The notes under the pieces were generated by a model. It had not been told where the DNA came from, ran no database searches, and worked only from the letters and a program-made list of their open reading frames with translations. This document shows, in pieces, positions 62,918 to 64,000 of a stretch of 64,000 bases of DNA (positions within the stretch are counted from its first letter, which is position 1; each line of letters begins with the position of its first letter). The DNA comes from Bacteroidales bacterium. GTDB taxonomy: Bacteria > Bacteroidota > Bacteroidia > Bacteroidales > UBA12170. The stretch is from the NCBI GenBank assembly GCA_016744655.1, contig JADGDY010000002.1:52939-116938 (forward strand), written 5' to 3'. Both the position numbers and the translations under genes were made by a program.

Positions 62918-63649
62918 ATGGATAAAATTACATGTATTGCCATTGATGATGAACCTTTAGCTTTAGGTTTAATGGTGAGCCATATTCAAAAGACTCCATT
63001 TCTAGAGCTTAAAGCTCAATTTGATAATCCTTTTGATGCCATGGAATTTTTAGAGGGAAACCAAGTACAACTTCTATTCCTAGACATCCAAATGCCAGAT
63101 TTAACAGGAGTCGAATTTGCTCAGATTTTAAATAAAAACAGCAAAGTAATTTTCACTACAGCTTATGATAAATATGCAATTGAAGGATTTAAACTTGAAG
63201 CACTTGATTATTTGCTAAAACCCATAAGCTATGAAGTATTTCTAAAATCAGCGAATCGAGCCTTAAAACACTTTAGCCTTGTTTCTAATTCTGAAACCAA
63301 TGCTGTAGCAAATGTATCTTCTAATGAAAACTTCCTATTTGTAAAAGCTGACTATCAGGTGAAGCGTATTGACTATTCTGAAATATTATACTTTGAAGGC
63401 CTTAAGGATTATGTAAAACTCCATATAGAATCCTCATCAAAACCTATCGTATTTCACTCTACCATGAAATCTTTAGAGGAGAAACTTCCTAAAGACAGGT
63501 TTATGCGCATCCATCGCTCTTATATTGTTGGACTCGATAATATAAAAACCATCGAGCGCGACCGTATACTATTTGGAGAAGAAAGAATTCCTATCAGCAA
63601 ACAGTATAAGGTAGCTTTTGATGATTTTATTAAAAGGAAATTTCTTTAA
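62918..63649 (+). CDS. LytTR-family response regulator
   Basis: 243 residues. The receiver (about 1-118) has AIDDEPLA, phosphoacceptor Asp56 in LFLDIQMPDLTG, TTAYDKYAIEG and LKPIS. The LytTR DNA-binding domain (about 140-243) has FLFVKADYQVKRIDYSEILYFEG and FMRIHRSYIVGLDNIK. It is the partner of the kinase at 61851 and similar in layout to the pair at 1097-2607. Its stop overlaps the stop of the leftward reductase gene within TTAA (63646-63649). Confidence 0.93.
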   Translation: MDKITCIAIDDEPLALGLMVSHIQKTPFLELKAQFDNPFDAMEFLEGNQVQLLFLDIQMPDLTGVEFAQILNKNSKVIFTTAYDKYAIEGFKLEALDYLLKPISYEVFLKSANRALKHFSLVSNSETNAVANVSSNENFLFVKADYQVKRIDYSEILYFEGLKDYVKLHIESSSKPIVFHSTMKSLEEKLPKDRFMRIHRSYIVGLDNIKTIERDRILFGEERIPISKQYKVAFDDFIKRKFL

Positions 63650-64000
63650 TTCAATTGATTCTTAATTTTGTCTTCAAAGGCTGATAAGGCCGCTTTTGAA
63701 CCTTCGCCCATGGCAATCACAATTTGCTTATAAGGAACGATGGAAACGTCGCCAGCAGCAAATACTCCTGCTTGCTTAGTACGACAATGAGCATCAATTT
63801 CGATTTCTCCAAATCTATTGGTATCCACTATTCCTTTAAACACATCGCTATTGGATTTGAGGCCAATTTGAACAAAAACACCATCGGTTACAATAGATTT
63901 TACTTCCTCACTAGCTCTATCTTTATACTGCATCGCATTCACCTTTTTACCATCCCCATCAATACTCATAGTGGCGGCATTGGTGATGATATCTACATTG
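63646..64000 (-). CDS. AhpF/thioredoxin-reductase-like flavoprotein (partial, N-terminus outside window)
   Basis: Only the last 117 codons are present; the frame is open to the window edge, and the Met at 63969 is internal. The sequence shows the second pyridine-nucleotide/FAD part of AhpF or TrxR: GVFVQIGLKSNSDVFKG, EIEIDAHCRTKQAGVFAAGD and VPYKQIVIAMGEGSKAALSAF. The GVFAAGD motif contacts FAD, and the VPYKQIVIAMGEG segment is typical of alkyl hydroperoxide reductase F. It would pass electrons from NAD(P)H to a peroxiredoxin. The missing N-terminus is needed to tell AhpF from a short TrxR. Confidence 0.85.
   Translation of the reverse strand, partial: NVDIITNAATMSIDGDGKKVNAMQYKDRASEEVKSIVTDGVFVQIGLKSNSDVFKGIVDTNRFGEIEIDAHCRTKQAGVFAAGDVSIVPYKQIVIAMGEGSKAALSAFEDKIKNQLN

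Noticed and set aside
1..64000. tRNA, rRNA, riboswitch or prophage
   Set aside because: No cloverleaf, rRNA-like block, known riboswitch core or phage structural gene was recognised on either strand; a covariance-model scan would be the decisive test.

Overview
The window is AT-rich and encodes typical Bacteroidota machinery: five proteins carry type IX secretion (T9SS) C-terminal sorting domains, and there are LytS/LytTR two-component pairs, an S46 dipeptidyl-peptidase, a SusC-free set of small outer-membrane barrels, TPR-transmembrane-HTH regulators, and promoters of the Bacteroidota form (TTTG about 17-23 nt upstream of TAnnTTTG). Rex, an [FeFe]-hydrogenase-like sensor, and an oxygen-independent ergothioneine gene pair suggest an anaerobic or facultative member of the Bacteroidia. 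There is no rRNA or tRNA here to fix the genus. I see no prophage, CRISPR array or intact insertion sequence.

Layout. 1-8.4 kb: a partial metallophosphoesterase, a LytS/LytTR pair, secreted S9 and S41 peptidases, a small outer-membrane barrel and a membrane-anchored alpha/beta hydrolase. 9-22 kb: a surface-protein region with a TPR histidine kinase, two Omp28-like T9SS proteins (557 and 1258 aa), a small protein resembling a bare sorting domain, a TPR-HTH regulator, a large leucine-rich-repeat T9SS protein and the relict tail of another T9SS gene. 22-24.5 kb: a membrane AraC regulator and trpS. 24.5-30.7 kb: a redox block with a porin, a covalent-FMN-type protein, Rex, a 2Fe-2S protein, a PAS-containing [FeFe]-hydrogenase-like protein and a SpoIIE phosphatase. 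31-33 kb: a heptosyltransferase-like gene and an ECF sigma factor with a probable membrane anti-sigma partner. 33.7-37.1 kb: a methyltransferase and a multi-rhodanese protein matching EanA/EanB (anaerobic ergothioneine synthesis), then a thioredoxin and a peroxiredoxin-like protein. 37.2-43 kb: a second TPR-HTH regulator, a small coiled-coil protein, a third Omp28-like T9SS protein, a GlsB-type membrane protein and a T9SS endonuclease/phosphatase. 43-49.9 kb: outer-membrane barrels, a helical lipoprotein, DUF427, an unknown protein and hemW. 49.9-54.8 kb: a repeat-rich island with REP-like hairpins, two decayed transposase 5' ends, a pair of ~230-bp inverted repeats, a lipoprotein and a DPP7-type peptidase. 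54.8-56.8 kb: a YhcG nuclease, a YehS-like protein and a small membrane protein. 57-63.6 kb: a TolC/MacA/MacB export set followed by its likely LytS/LytTR regulator. 63.6-64 kb: the C-terminal end of an AhpF/thioredoxin-reductase-like protein.

Main points: (i) the EanA/EanB pair, where the catalytic Tyr-Cys-Gly-Thr motif and a spaced tyrosine fit what I recall of EanB; (ii) a hydrogenase-like sensor and phosphatase next to Rex with no catalytic hydrogenase nearby; (iii) the inverted-repeat island around DPP7; (iv) a recurring TAnnTTTG-N4-ATG geometry that predicts leaderless mRNAs; (v) a T9SS sorting-domain relict and a free-standing sorting-domain-like protein. Everything was read by eye; no database search or folding was run.
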